A stretch of DNA of 64,000 nt, taken from positions 5,972,001-6,036,000 of the forward strand of contig NZ_CP018319.1 of the NCBI RefSeq assembly GCF_001952935.1. The letters run 5' to 3'. The position numbers and the translations under genes were made by a program. The notes below the pieces were generated by a model. The model searched no databases. It was given only the letters and a program-made list of their open reading frames with translations, and was not told where the DNA came from. Of this stretch, positions 32,946 through 41,706 are shown in pieces (the stretch's first letter is position 1; every line of letters starts with the position of its first letter). This stretch comes from Pseudomonas frederiksbergensis (GTDB taxonomy: Bacteria > Pseudomonadota > Gammaproteobacteria > Pseudomonadales > Pseudomonadaceae).

Positions 32946-34610
32946 ATGCAGACTTCCCTGGATGAATTCGACTACATCGTGGTCGGTGCCGGCCCGGCCG
33001 GTTGTTTGCTGGCCAATCGGTTGTCGGCCGATCCGCAGAACCGCGTGCTGCTGCTCGAAGCCGGCGGCCGCGACAACTATGCGTGGATTCACATCCCCGT
33101 GGGTTACCTGTTCTGCATCGGCAACCCGCGCACCGACTGGTGCTTCAAGACCGAAGCGCAACCCGGCCTTCAAGGTCGCACCCTGAGTTACCCGCGTGGC
33201 AAGGTGCTCGGTGGCTGTTCGTCGATCAACGGCATGATCTACATGCGCGGCCAGGCTGGCGACTACGACGGCTGGGCGGCGCAGGGCAATCCCGGCTGGA
33301 GCTGGAACGACGTGCTGCCGTTGTTCAAAAAAAGCGAAAACCATTTTGCTGGCGACTCGGAGTTTCACGGCGCAGCCGGGGAATGGCGGATCGAACGTCA
33401 GCGGCTGTCGTGGCCGATTCTCGATGCCTTCCAAAGCGCCGCCGAGCAAACCGGCATCGCCAGCATCGATGACTTCAACCAGGGCGACAACGAAGGCTGC
33501 GGCTACTTCCAGGTCAATCAGAAGGCCGGTATTCGCTGGAACGCGGCCAAGGCGTTTCTCAAACCGATCCGCAACCGCCCCAATCTCACCGTGCTGACCA
33601 ACGTCGAAGTGGATCGCGTGCTACTGGAAAACGGCCGTGCATCAGCGGTCACTGCGCGTTGGCAGGGTCAGGCGAAAACCTTCAAGGCGCGCAAGGAAAT
33701 CGTGCTGTGCGCCGGTGCCGTCGGCTCGCCGAGCATCCTGCAACGTTCGGGAATCGGCCCTCGCCCGCTCCTGCAAAAACTGGGGATTGGCGTTGCCCAT
33801 GAACTGCCCGGCGTGGGTGGCAATCTGCAGGATCACCTGCAATTGCGCCTGATCTACAAACTGGAAAACGCCCGTACGCTGAATCAAATTGCCGGCAGCC
33901 TGTGGGGCAAGATGGGCATGGGCCTGCGCTACCTGTATGACCGCAGCGGCCCGCTGTCCATGGCGCCGAGCCAACTCGGGGCCTTCGCCCGTTCGGGACC
34001 GGAGCAGACGTCGGCGAATCTCGAGTACCACGTTCAGCCGCTGTCTCTGGAGCGTTTCGGTGAGCCATTGCACGCCTTCCCCGCCTTCACGGCGTCGGTG
34101 TGCGATCTGCGCCCGCAAAGCCGTGGTCGCATCGAGATTCGCTCCACCGATCCGCAGGAAGCGCCACTGATTCAGCCCAATTACTTGAGCCATCCGCAGG
34201 ACTTGCGGGTGGCAGCAGACGCGATTCGCCTGACCCGCCGCATCGTCGCCGCGCCGGCCTTGCAAGCGTTCAAACCGGTCGAGTACTTGCCCGGCGACAG
34301 CTTGCAGAGCGACGAAGAATTGCATGAAGCCGCCGCCCGCATCGGCACAACGATTTTCCATCCAGTCGGCACCTGCCGCATGGGCAATGACGCGGATGCC
34401 GTGGTTGATGCACAACTCAAAGTCCATGGCATCCCAGGCCTGCGCATCGCCGACGCCTCGATCATGCCGCGCATCACCTCGGGCAACACCTGTTCGCCTA
34501 CGCTGATGATTGCCGAAAAGGCAGCACAAATGATCCTTAACCCTTCGACTGTAGACCTATCCCCTGTGGGAGCGGGCTTGCTCGCGAAGGCGGCTTTACA
34601 TTCAACATAG
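32946..34610 (+). CDS. GMC-family flavoprotein dehydrogenase
   Basis: About 554 residues. The FAD motif is DYIVVGAGPAGCLLANRL, followed by LEAGGRD, the GMC signature YPRGKVLGGCSSINGMIYMRG, the second signature GAVGSPSILQRSGIGP, and the C-terminal active-site region FHPVGTCRMG with TSGNTCSPTLMIAEKAA. It oxidises a primary alcohol or related substrate and passes electrons to an unknown acceptor. ATG 32946 has GAGGT upstream; ATGs at 32910 and 32934 are alternatives. The last 17 or so residues (SPVGAGLLAKAALHST) are encoded by a REP, so the natural end was probably near ILNPST. Confidence 0.87.
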   Translation: MQTSLDEFDYIVVGAGPAGCLLANRLSADPQNRVLLLEAGGRDNYAWIHIPVGYLFCIGNPRTDWCFKTEAQPGLQGRTLSYPRGKVLGGCSSINGMIYMRGQAGDYDGWAAQGNPGWSWNDVLPLFKKSENHFAGDSEFHGAAGEWRIERQRLSWPILDAFQSAAEQTGIASIDDFNQGDNEGCGYFQVNQKAGIRWNAAKAFLKPIRNRPNLTVLTNVEVDRVLLENGRASAVTARWQGQAKTFKARKEIVLCAGAVGSPSILQRSGIGPRPLLQKLGIGVAHELPGVGGNLQDHLQLRLIYKLENARTLNQIAGSLWGKMGMGLRYLYDRSGPLSMAPSQLGAFARSGPEQTSANLEYHVQPLSLERFGEPLHAFPAFTASVCDLRPQSRGRIEIRSTDPQEAPLIQPNYLSHPQDLRVAADAIRLTRRIVAAPALQAFKPVEYLPGDSLQSDEELHEAAARIGTTIFHPVGTCRMGNDADAVVDAQLKVHGIPGLRIADASIMPRITSGNTCSPTLMIAEKAAQMILNPSTVDLSPVGAGLLAKAALHST

Positions 34611-34673
34611 ATGTCGACTGACCCACCGCTTTCGTCGGAACGCCGCCCGGAGCAAGCCCGCTCCCACAGGGGA
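34560..34673. repeat. REP pair overlapping the GMC 3' end
   Basis: The arms are 24 bases, exact reverse complements, at 34560-34583 (core GTGGGAGCGGGCTTGCTC) and 34650-34673. The left arm is inside the GMC reading frame. Confidence 0.9.
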
Positions 34674-34767
34674 TTTGTATTTGATTCACGGACATTGAGC
34701 TTTAACCCTGCAAGGAAAACGCAACACCAGTGGAACAAAAAAAACAATCACTGTGAGGGATACCGAT

Positions 34768-36390
34768 ATGTCAGAACATGTTCAGCCCCTGGAAGCCGTG
34801 CGCAGCGCGGGCACCAGCAAGGAAACCCAGAAGGTCATCTTCGCCTCGTCGCTCGGGACAGTCTTCGAGTGGTATGACTTTTTCCTCTATGGCGCCCTCG
34901 CGGCGGTGATCAGCAAACAGTTTTTTGCCGGAGTCAACGACACCACGGCGTTCATCTTTGCGCTGATGGCCTTCGCTGCCGGCTTCATCGTTCGGCCGTT
35001 CGGCGCCTTGGTTTTCGGCCGGTTGGGGGACATGATCGGGCGTAAATATACCTTCCTTGCGACCATCATTCTCATGGGCGTGGCGACCTTCTGCGTCGGG
35101 CTGTTGCCGACTTATTCGAGTATCGGCATTGCCGCGCCGATCATCCTCGTGGTGCTGCGCATGCTTCAGGGCCTGGCCCTGGGTGGTGAATACGGCGGCG
35201 CTGCGACCTATGTCGCGGAACACGCACCGATGGGTAAACGCGGTTTCCACACCAGCTGGATTCAGTCCACTGCAACCCTCGGCTTGCTCCTGTCGCTGCT
35301 GGTGGTGCTCGGTTGCCGCTACTTCACCGGTGACCAGTTCGAAGTCTGGGGCTGGCGGATTCCGTTCCTGTTCTCGATCATTTTGCTGGGCATCTCGACC
35401 TGGATTCGCATGAGCCTGCACGAGTCGCCGGCGTTCGTGAAAATGAAAGAGGAAGGCAAACTCTGCAAGTCGCCGCTGCGCGATTCCTTCGGCAAATGGG
35501 AAAACCTGAAAGTCGTGCTGATCGCCCTGTTCAGCATCAACGCTGGACAAGCCGTGACCTTCTACGCGGCGCAGTTCTACGTGCTGTTCTTCCTCACCCA
35601 GTTCCTGAAGATGGACCCGGCGTTGGCCAACAGCCTGCTGATCGTCAGTGTGATCATCGGCGCACCGTTCTTCATTTTCTTCGGCTGGCTGTCGGACAAG
35701 GTCGGGCGCAAACCGGTGCTGATGATCGGCCTGCTGCTGGCCACCGCACTGTACTTCCCGATCTTCAAGTCCATCGCCCACTACGCCAACCCGGCCATCG
35801 ACCAGGCCAGCCGTCAGGCACCGATCACCGTACTGGCGGATCCGGCCACCTGCACCTTCCAGTTCGACCCGGTGGGCAAGGCGAAATTTGACAGCCCTTG
35901 CGACAAGGTCAAAACCTTCCTGGTGAAACAGGGCCTGCCCTACAACAGCGAAGCTCTACCGGCCGGCAGCACCGTGCAGGTGAGCGTCGGTGACGTGAAG
36001 CTCGAAGGCTACGATGAAGCGGCCCTGCGTGGCGCCGTGACGTTGGCCGGGTATCCGTCACAAGCCGACACGCAGCAGGTCAACAAGTCCATGATCGTGG
36101 CGTTGATGGTGGTGTTGATCATCATTTCGGCCATGTGCTACGGCCCGCTGGCAGCGCTGATGGTCGAACTGTTCCCGACCCGCATCCGCTACACCTCAAT
36201 GTCCCTGCCGTACCACATTGGTAATGGCTGGTTCGGCGGTTTCCTGCCAACGGTGTCGTTTGCCTTGGTGGTGTACACCGGCGACATTTTCTACGGGCTG
36301 TGGTACCCGGTGTTGATAACCGGGGTGAGCCTGGTCGTCGGGATGATCTGTTTGCGTGAGACCAAGAACGTGGATCTGGATAAAAACTGA
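34768..36390 (+). CDS. MFS metabolite:proton symporter with large periplasmic insert
   Basis: A 540-residue MHS-type transporter (ProP/ShiA/KgtP-like) with twelve membrane helices, the start region SLGTVFEWYDFFLYG, and the loop signature FGRLGDMIGRKYTF. Between helices 8 and 9, about residues 350-435, there is a soluble insert including two cysteines (PATCTFQF and SPCDKV) that may form a disulfide in the periplasm; it is absent from the shortest family members. GAGGGA lies before ATG 34768. It probably imports the GMC substrate or a related acid. Confidence 0.9.
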   Translation: MSEHVQPLEAVRSAGTSKETQKVIFASSLGTVFEWYDFFLYGALAAVISKQFFAGVNDTTAFIFALMAFAAGFIVRPFGALVFGRLGDMIGRKYTFLATIILMGVATFCVGLLPTYSSIGIAAPIILVVLRMLQGLALGGEYGGAATYVAEHAPMGKRGFHTSWIQSTATLGLLLSLLVVLGCRYFTGDQFEVWGWRIPFLFSIILLGISTWIRMSLHESPAFVKMKEEGKLCKSPLRDSFGKWENLKVVLIALFSINAGQAVTFYAAQFYVLFFLTQFLKMDPALANSLLIVSVIIGAPFFIFFGWLSDKVGRKPVLMIGLLLATALYFPIFKSIAHYANPAIDQASRQAPITVLADPATCTFQFDPVGKAKFDSPCDKVKTFLVKQGLPYNSEALPAGSTVQVSVGDVKLEGYDEAALRGAVTLAGYPSQADTQQVNKSMIVALMVVLIIISAMCYGPLAALMVELFPTRIRYTSMSLPYHIGNGWFGGFLPTVSFALVVYTGDIFYGLWYPVLITGVSLVVGMICLRETKNVDLDKN

Positions 36391-36405
36391 GCTCACCACA
36401 ATCCT

Positions 36406-36543
36406 TGTGGTGAGGGGATTTATCGAAACGTCGCACCGCCCCGTTGGGCTGCGAAGCAGTCGTAAATCTGGACAATTCGGTTTGTTTGGACGGACGCTTG
36501 GGGCCGCTTCGCAGCCCAACGGGGATAAATCCCCTCGCCACAG
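36406..36543. repeat. REP-type inverted repeat after the MFS gene
   Basis: Outer arms TGAGGGGATTTATC and GATAAATCCCCTCGCCAC with an inner pair CCCGTTGGGCTGCGAAGC / GCTTCGCAGCCCAACGGG. It lies between two co-directional genes. Confidence 0.85.
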
Positions 36544-36591
36544 GTAAGCTCGACGACATCGGCAGCCCCGCCACTCACAGACCGAGGCACC

Positions 36592-37734
36592 ATGATCATT
36601 TCATCCGCATCTGACTATCGCGAGGCAGCACGTCGCAAACTCCCGCGTTTTTTGTTTGATTACATTGATGGCGGCGCCTACGCAGAGCATACGCTGAGGG
36701 CCAATAGCGCTGATCTGACCGGCATCAGCCTGCGTCAGCGCATTCTGAAAAACGTCGAAACCCTGAGCCTTGAAACCACCCTCTTCGACCAACCACTTTC
36801 GATGCCCATCATATTGGCCCCGGTCGGCCTGACGGGCATGTTCGCCCGTCGTGGTGAAGTGCAGGCGGTGAAAGCGGCGGAGAACAAAGGCATCCCGCTT
36901 TGCCTGTCAACGGTTTCGGTGTGCTCGATCGAGGAAGTCTCGGCACAAAGCCAACAGCCCATCTGGTTTCAGCTGTATGTGTTGAAGGACAGGGGTTTCA
37001 TGAAAAATGCACTGGAGCGGGCGAAGGCCGCCGGTGTGAAAAACCTGGTGTTTACCGTGGACATGCCCACGCCCGGCGCCCGATACAGGGACGCACACTC
37101 GGGCATGTCAGGCCCTTTTGCGTCATCGCGGCGAATGCTTCAGGCCATGACCAAACCCGACTGGGCATTCAACGTCGGCCTCATGGGGCGTCCACACGAC
37201 CTGGGCAATATCTCGAAGTACCTTGGCAAGGCCGTCACCCTCGAAGACTACATGGGCTGGCTGGCCAACAACTTCGACCCTTCGATCAGCTGGAGCGATC
37301 TGGAGTGGATCCGCGAGTTCTGGAAAGGCCCGATGATCATCAAAGGCATCCTTGATCCTCAGGACGCCCGGGATGCGGTCAGCTTTGGCGCGGATGGCAT
37401 TGTCGTGTCGAACCACGGTGGGCGACAACTGGACGGCGTGCTCTCCACCACCAAGGCATTGCCGCCCATCATGCAAGCCATCGGTAATGATTTGACGGTG
37501 CTGGTCGACTCGGGAATCCGCTCGGGGCTTGATGTTGTACGGATGTTGGCGCTGGGCGCAAAAGGCGTATTGCTGGGGCGTTCCATGGCCTATGCACTGG
37601 CCGCCGATGGTCAGCGCGGAGTGGAAAATATGCTGGATATTTTCGCCAAGGAAATGCGCGTCGCCATGACCTTGACCGGGGTGACCTCGATTAGCCAGAT
37701 TGATGAATCCACGCTGGTGGATGCTGTTCGATGA
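36592..37734 (+). CDS. lldD: FMN-dependent L-lactate dehydrogenase
   Basis: A 380-residue alpha-hydroxy-acid dehydrogenase: N-terminal DYREAARRKLPRFLFDYIDGGA, FMN site region LAPVGLTGMFARRGE, and the active-site signature VSNHGGRQLDG with catalytic histidine and arginine. Length and sequence fit LldD, a membrane-associated enzyme oxidising L-lactate to pyruvate into the quinone pool. The usual lldP permease and D-lactate genes are not adjacent, so a related 2-hydroxy acid cannot be excluded. Confidence 0.88.
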   Translation: MIISSASDYREAARRKLPRFLFDYIDGGAYAEHTLRANSADLTGISLRQRILKNVETLSLETTLFDQPLSMPIILAPVGLTGMFARRGEVQAVKAAENKGIPLCLSTVSVCSIEEVSAQSQQPIWFQLYVLKDRGFMKNALERAKAAGVKNLVFTVDMPTPGARYRDAHSGMSGPFASSRRMLQAMTKPDWAFNVGLMGRPHDLGNISKYLGKAVTLEDYMGWLANNFDPSISWSDLEWIREFWKGPMIIKGILDPQDARDAVSFGADGIVVSNHGGRQLDGVLSTTKALPPIMQAIGNDLTVLVDSGIRSGLDVVRMLALGAKGVLLGRSMAYALAADGQRGVENMLDIFAKEMRVAMTLTGVTSISQIDESTLVDAVR

Positions 37735-37764
37735 GAGATCAAAAGCCAAAGCCTGGCGCGGTAT

Positions 37765-37859
37765 CTGTAGGAGCGAGCCTGCTCGCGAAATACGTCCGGA
37801 CACCGCGTTCATTCAGACTGCACGCGTTATCGTTCACGTCCTTCGCGAGCAGGCTCGCT
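37765..37859. repeat. REP interrupted by an IS110 element (left part)
   Basis: CTGTAGGAGCGAGCCTGCTC starts the left arm at 37765; the right arm CGCGAGCAGGCTCGCT begins near 37845 and is cut at the CT at 37858-37859. Its missing end, CCCACAGGGGG, resumes at 39036 on the other side of the IS. Confidence 0.85.
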
Positions 37860-37874
37860 TGTATGGTAGGACTT

Positions 37875-38022
37875 GAAGGGAGGAGGAGGGACAAGGCTCG
37901 ATTCTGACTGTTGACGCAGTACAGACCGTGGGAGATTTCGCCCCTCCTCCTTTCACCCAAGCGCCGATAAAGAATGCATCTGGCTAGACCGACGATAGGA
38001 ACAAGCCTGCGCCTCTGGGTGA
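37875..38022 (+). ncRNA. IS110 bridge RNA (target- and donor-binding loops)
   Basis: In the left end a strong stem pairs 37875-37890 (GAAGGGAGGAGGAGGG) with 37939-37954. Its loop holds AGGCTCG at 37894-37900, equal to the target left of the core (37851-37857), and GTGGGAG at 37928-37934, the reverse complement of CTCCCAC at 39034-39040 right of the core. A second fold (TCACCC 37953-37958 with GGGTGA 38017-38022; GCGC 37961-37964 with GCGC 38009-38012) holds AGAAT at 37971-37975, equal to the element's right end, and ACAAG at 38001-38005, complementary to CTTGT at its left end. This is the layout of a bridge RNA. Exact transcript ends are unknown. Confidence 0.85.
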
Positions 38023-38062
38023 GCCCTTCAAGTGCTTAAAACCATATCCCGGAGGAAATCCA

Positions 38063-39010
38063 ATGGCAATGCCGGTTTCTGTCACAAAGCCGATCGTAGG
38101 TGTGGATGTCGCCAAGAATGAACTGGTGATTTATCAGTCTGATGGGGATTTGCTTGAAGAGATTCCCAACACCAAAACATCCATCAAGCAGTGGCTGAAG
38201 GCGTTGTCGGGGACGGTGGCTATTGCCATTGAGGCGACCAACATTTACCACCTGGACTTCGCTGATCTGGCCTATGAGGCCGGTTGCACGATTTACATGG
38301 TGGGAGGCTATGAACTCAAACATTATCGCGAAGGCGTGAAGATCCGCGCCAAAACCGACGCACTGGATGCCAAGCTGCTGGCTCGTTACTTGAAGAACGA
38401 AGCCGAGGAGTTGCGTCCTTGGACCCCGCCCTCACCGCTGTACCGCCAGCTCCTGAGCCTTTTCCGCCGTCGCGCAGCCTTGGTCCAGGCCAGGGTCGGC
38501 CTGGTGCAGAGCTGGTCGAATGAGCCGCTGCTCAAGGCGGCTTTTGCCGAGCAAGTGAAGTCCATGCAGCAGCTTGAGACGCTGATCGAAAAGACGATCA
38601 ACGATCAGCTCAAAGAAGCCGGTTTGCTCGGTCAATTGAAGCGCTGCCTGAAAGTTGAGGGTATTGGATTTTTGACTGGGGCCCGCTTGATAACTGCATT
38701 TCAGCGAGGAGATTTTAGAAACGCGGATGCATTTATCGCCTTCCTGGGCATGGATTTACGGGTGGCGAAATCAGGACAGAAGGACGCTCGCCGCAGTTTG
38801 ACCAAGCGCGGCGACCCCGAGGCCCGCCGACTTCTGCACAATGCAGCGATGTCGGCTAGCCGTACGAAAGCCTGGAAAGGGTATTACGAAGAACAAAGAA
38901 CGCGGGGTTTCAGCACCACTCAGGCGCTGGTGATGCTGGCTCGCAAGCTTGCTCGGGTGGTATTCGCCTTGCTGAAAGGGCAAAGCGAATATCAGCCAAA
39001 AGCCAGTTGA
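38063..39010 (+). CDS. IS110-family DEDD recombinase/transposase
   Basis: A 315-residue protein. The RuvC-like DEDD catalytic residues appear in GVDVAKNELVIY, IAIEATNIYH and KTDALDAKLLARYL. A coiled-coil linker follows, then the C-terminal Tnp domain (VEGIGFLTGARLITAFQRGDF, FLGMDLRVAKSG, KRGDPEARRLLHNAAMSASR) with the serine nucleophile region. It should excise and integrate the element as a circle under guidance of the bridge RNA. GGAGG lies seven bases before ATG 38063. Confidence 0.95.
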   Translation: MAMPVSVTKPIVGVDVAKNELVIYQSDGDLLEEIPNTKTSIKQWLKALSGTVAIAIEATNIYHLDFADLAYEAGCTIYMVGGYELKHYREGVKIRAKTDALDAKLLARYLKNEAEELRPWTPPSPLYRQLLSLFRRRAALVQARVGLVQSWSNEPLLKAAFAEQVKSMQQLETLIEKTINDQLKEAGLLGQLKRCLKVEGIGFLTGARLITAFQRGDFRNADAFIAFLGMDLRVAKSGQKDARRSLTKRGDPEARRLLHNAAMSASRTKAWKGYYEEQRTRGFSTTQALVMLARKLARVVFALLKGQSEYQPKAS

Positions 39011-39125
39011 GGGCTTTCCCTCAACCATAGAATCTCCCACAGGGGGAATGCGTACGCTTTAAGCAGCCGTGACCGAAGAAACGGATATGCCCCCCAACAT
39101 CAAGTGAACAGCATCACCATCACCG

Positions 39126-41600
39126 TCAGAAACTCGCCTTGACCGACACCATGAAGTTGCGAGGATCACCGTAGTAATTACCGAAGGTCTCGGTACCGAT
39201 AGTGGCGTAGTAGCGCTTGTCGAACAGGTTGTTGCCGTTCAACGCCACCGACCAGGTGTCATCGATGCGATAGCCGATGCGACCGTTCCAGATCGCATAA
39301 CCCGACTGGCTGATCTTCTTCCCGCTGACCGGCGACACCCGGAAATAATCGCTTTGCGCATTGACACCAGCACCGACAGTGAACCGCTCGAGCGACCCGC
39401 TCAGGGCATAATCGCCCCACATGCGCAACACATGCCGAGGCACATAACTGTTGAACGCTGCGCCATTGAGACTGGTGTCGATGTCGTCGAGGGTCTTGGT
39501 CTGCGTGTAGGTGTAACCCGCGAGCAACTGGAGTCGCTCGATGACTTCACCACTGATCTCGGCCTCGAAACCCTGGGCGCGAACTTTTCCGGCGTTGACG
39601 TAGCAGTAGCCATCCGATGACGGGCAACTTGAGTTGTAGTCAGTCTGCGCCTGGTCCTTCTGGATAGTCCGGAACAGGTTGAAAGAGCTGTTCAGGCGAC
39701 CGTCGAACCAGGCGCCCTTGATGCCCAACTCATAGCTCTGGCCTACGAGCGGTTTGAGAGCGGACCCGTCTTCCGATCGGAAATTGCCTTGCGGGGTAAA
39801 AATATCCGAGTAGCTGGCATAGGCCGTCAGGTTTTCGTTCAGGTCCAGCAGCAGGCCGGCAAACGGCGTGACCTGGCCCGTCTCCGTAGTGCTGGAGTGT
39901 TCCGAGGTGCCGGAATTAATGAACACCGAATCGGTGTCTGAGCTGTACCAACTCACCCGACTGCCAGCCACCAGGGTCAGAGGATCCGCCAGCTTCAGGC
40001 GCAACGTAGAGTAAACGCCCTTCTGCCGGATGACTGAATTGACCGGCCCACCGCGTGACGAGTTGTCGATGAAGTAACTGTCGTCCGGCTCCGGAATATG
40101 TTTGTCGGGATTGAACACATTCTGTCGCTGCGGCAGAAACGCCACCGAGTAGAAGTCGTCTTTTTTCGAACGGCTGGCGTTGAACCCCACCACCAATTCA
40201 TGTTGCTGACCGAACGCGCCGAACTTGCCATCCACGTACGCGTCAAGTCCGTAATCGACCTGATCGTAGTCGTACATGCTACCGAGGACGCCGGTGGTGT
40301 CCACGCCGGGCGTCACCGATCCGGAGGCGAACGCGTATTTGATGTCCTGAGTGTTCTTTGTATAAACGCTGGCGACCTTCAACGCCCAGTCTTCATTGAT
40401 CTGATGTTTCAGGTCGCTGAAGACGGTGGTTCGCTGGCTGCGCCAGGTGTTCCAGGAAGGGTCGAGGCAAGTCGAGCGACTGAGTTTCAGATCACTGCCG
40501 TCCTTGTAACGAGGCAGGCCGCCCCAGCAAGGACTGGCGTCAATGTCTTCATAGGCAACACCCAGGCCGAGGGTCGTATCGGGATTCAGATCGACGTCGA
40601 GCGCGCCGTAGTACACCTGGTCCTTGCGACTGGCGTCGTCAACGAAATAGTGTCGGCTCTGCTCGGCGACGACGGCGCGTCCGCGAATGGTGCCGGACTC
40701 ATTCAGCGGGCCACCGGTGTCGACCTGTCCGCGATAGTTGTCCCAACTGCCGCCGGACAGCGTGATGTCGGTATGTGGATCGGCCTGACCGCGCTTGCGA
40801 ACGAAGTTCACCCCGCCAGCGGTGCCACCCGAGCCTTTCATCATCCCCGCGGCACCCCGCAGGATTTCGACCCGATCGTAATACGCCATGTCACCGCTGA
40901 AACTGTCGGCCTGGACATAGAGATTGCCCATGTCCAGCGGCACACCGTCGTACTGGTACTGGCCCGACATCCGGAACCCACGGGAATAGAAATATTTGCC
41001 GCCCATGGTCGAGTCGTAGACGGTAATGCCTGGGGTCTTTTCCATGACCTGATCGATGGTGTTGAGGTTCTGGTCATCGAGCATCTTGCGGGTCATCACG
41101 GTGATCGATTGCGGTGTCTCTTTCAGGGAGTGCTCACCCTTGCCGATAGTCACCGCTCCCGTCGTGTATGAGCCGCTGTTCTCGGTAGTCGCGCCCAGCA
41201 TCTGCCCATTGATGTTGGTAGCACCCAACTCCAGCGCCGAACCGGCAGCGGGAACTGGCCGCAGTACGTAAGTGCCATTGGCCTGGGGATTGGCTTGCAG
41301 GCCGCTGCCGCCAAGAATGCGCGCGAAGCCTTCACTGACCCCGAACGCACCTTTGAGCCCGGGAGATTTCAACCCTTCGGTTTGTCGCGCATCAAAGGAA
41401 ATGGCGGCACCCGCGGCACTGGCGAAATGGCTGAGGACTTCGGTCAGGCTGCCAGGCGCAATGTCGAAGGACTGCACCGAATTTTGTTGTTGCGCCGGGG
41501 CTGCGGTCGCTGCAACTGGCCATACGCACATCGACGTTGCCACAACTAATCCGACCTTCACTGCAATCGCCAGACGACCTGGCGTGTACACCCGAGACAT
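39126..41600 (-). CDS. TonB-dependent siderophore receptor with STN signalling domain
   Basis: An 824-residue outer-membrane receptor. After a signal peptide ending near ATAAPA there is a secretin/TonB short N-terminal (STN) domain at about 42-115, the TonB box region, a plug domain (ETPQSITVMTRKMLDDQN, FYSRGFRMSGQYQYDGVPLD, VEILRGAAGMMKGSGGTAGGVNFVRKR) and a 22-strand barrel ending in F824. This is the FpvA/FoxA-like transducing class. The FecR and FecI genes upstream on the same strand complete a cell-surface signalling system. The siderophore is not identifiable; a xenosiderophore is likely. Confidence 0.93.
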   Translation of the reverse strand: MSRVYTPGRLAIAVKVGLVVATSMCVWPVAATAAPAQQQNSVQSFDIAPGSLTEVLSHFASAAGAAISFDARQTEGLKSPGLKGAFGVSEGFARILGGSGLQANPQANGTYVLRPVPAAGSALELGATNINGQMLGATTENSGSYTTGAVTIGKGEHSLKETPQSITVMTRKMLDDQNLNTIDQVMEKTPGITVYDSTMGGKYFYSRGFRMSGQYQYDGVPLDMGNLYVQADSFSGDMAYYDRVEILRGAAGMMKGSGGTAGGVNFVRKRGQADPHTDITLSGGSWDNYRGQVDTGGPLNESGTIRGRAVVAEQSRHYFVDDASRKDQVYYGALDVDLNPDTTLGLGVAYEDIDASPCWGGLPRYKDGSDLKLSRSTCLDPSWNTWRSQRTTVFSDLKHQINEDWALKVASVYTKNTQDIKYAFASGSVTPGVDTTGVLGSMYDYDQVDYGLDAYVDGKFGAFGQQHELVVGFNASRSKKDDFYSVAFLPQRQNVFNPDKHIPEPDDSYFIDNSSRGGPVNSVIRQKGVYSTLRLKLADPLTLVAGSRVSWYSSDTDSVFINSGTSEHSSTTETGQVTPFAGLLLDLNENLTAYASYSDIFTPQGNFRSEDGSALKPLVGQSYELGIKGAWFDGRLNSSFNLFRTIQKDQAQTDYNSSCPSSDGYCYVNAGKVRAQGFEAEISGEVIERLQLLAGYTYTQTKTLDDIDTSLNGAAFNSYVPRHVLRMWGDYALSGSLERFTVGAGVNAQSDYFRVSPVSGKKISQSGYAIWNGRIGYRIDDTWSVALNGNNLFDKRYYATIGTETFGNYYGDPRNFMVSVKASF

Positions 41601-41706
41601 GCTTACCCTCCCCCAAAACCAATCAATAAAAACTCACTGAGGGATGAGCCGAACGATGTGTATGAAAAGTGCAAAGGCAGAAAAGCTTTTTTGTGCGCTG
41701 CGTGCG

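Larger units (their letters stand above)
37860..39035 (+). mobile_element. IS110-family insertion sequence inserted in a REP
   Basis: The element is about 1,176 bp, bounded by CT dinucleotides at 37858-37859 and 39034-39035. Removing it restores the REP arm GCAGGCTCGCT|CCCACAGGGG. There are no terminal inverted repeats or target duplication beyond CT, as expected for IS110-group elements of the IS621 type. It has a 203-bp non-coding left end, a single DEDD recombinase gene and a short right end. Confidence 0.88.

Noticed and set aside
37870..37960. simple transcription terminator in front of the IS110 recombinase gene
   Set aside because: The stem has a 48-base loop and no T run, and its loop matches the insertion target, so a bridge RNA explains it better.
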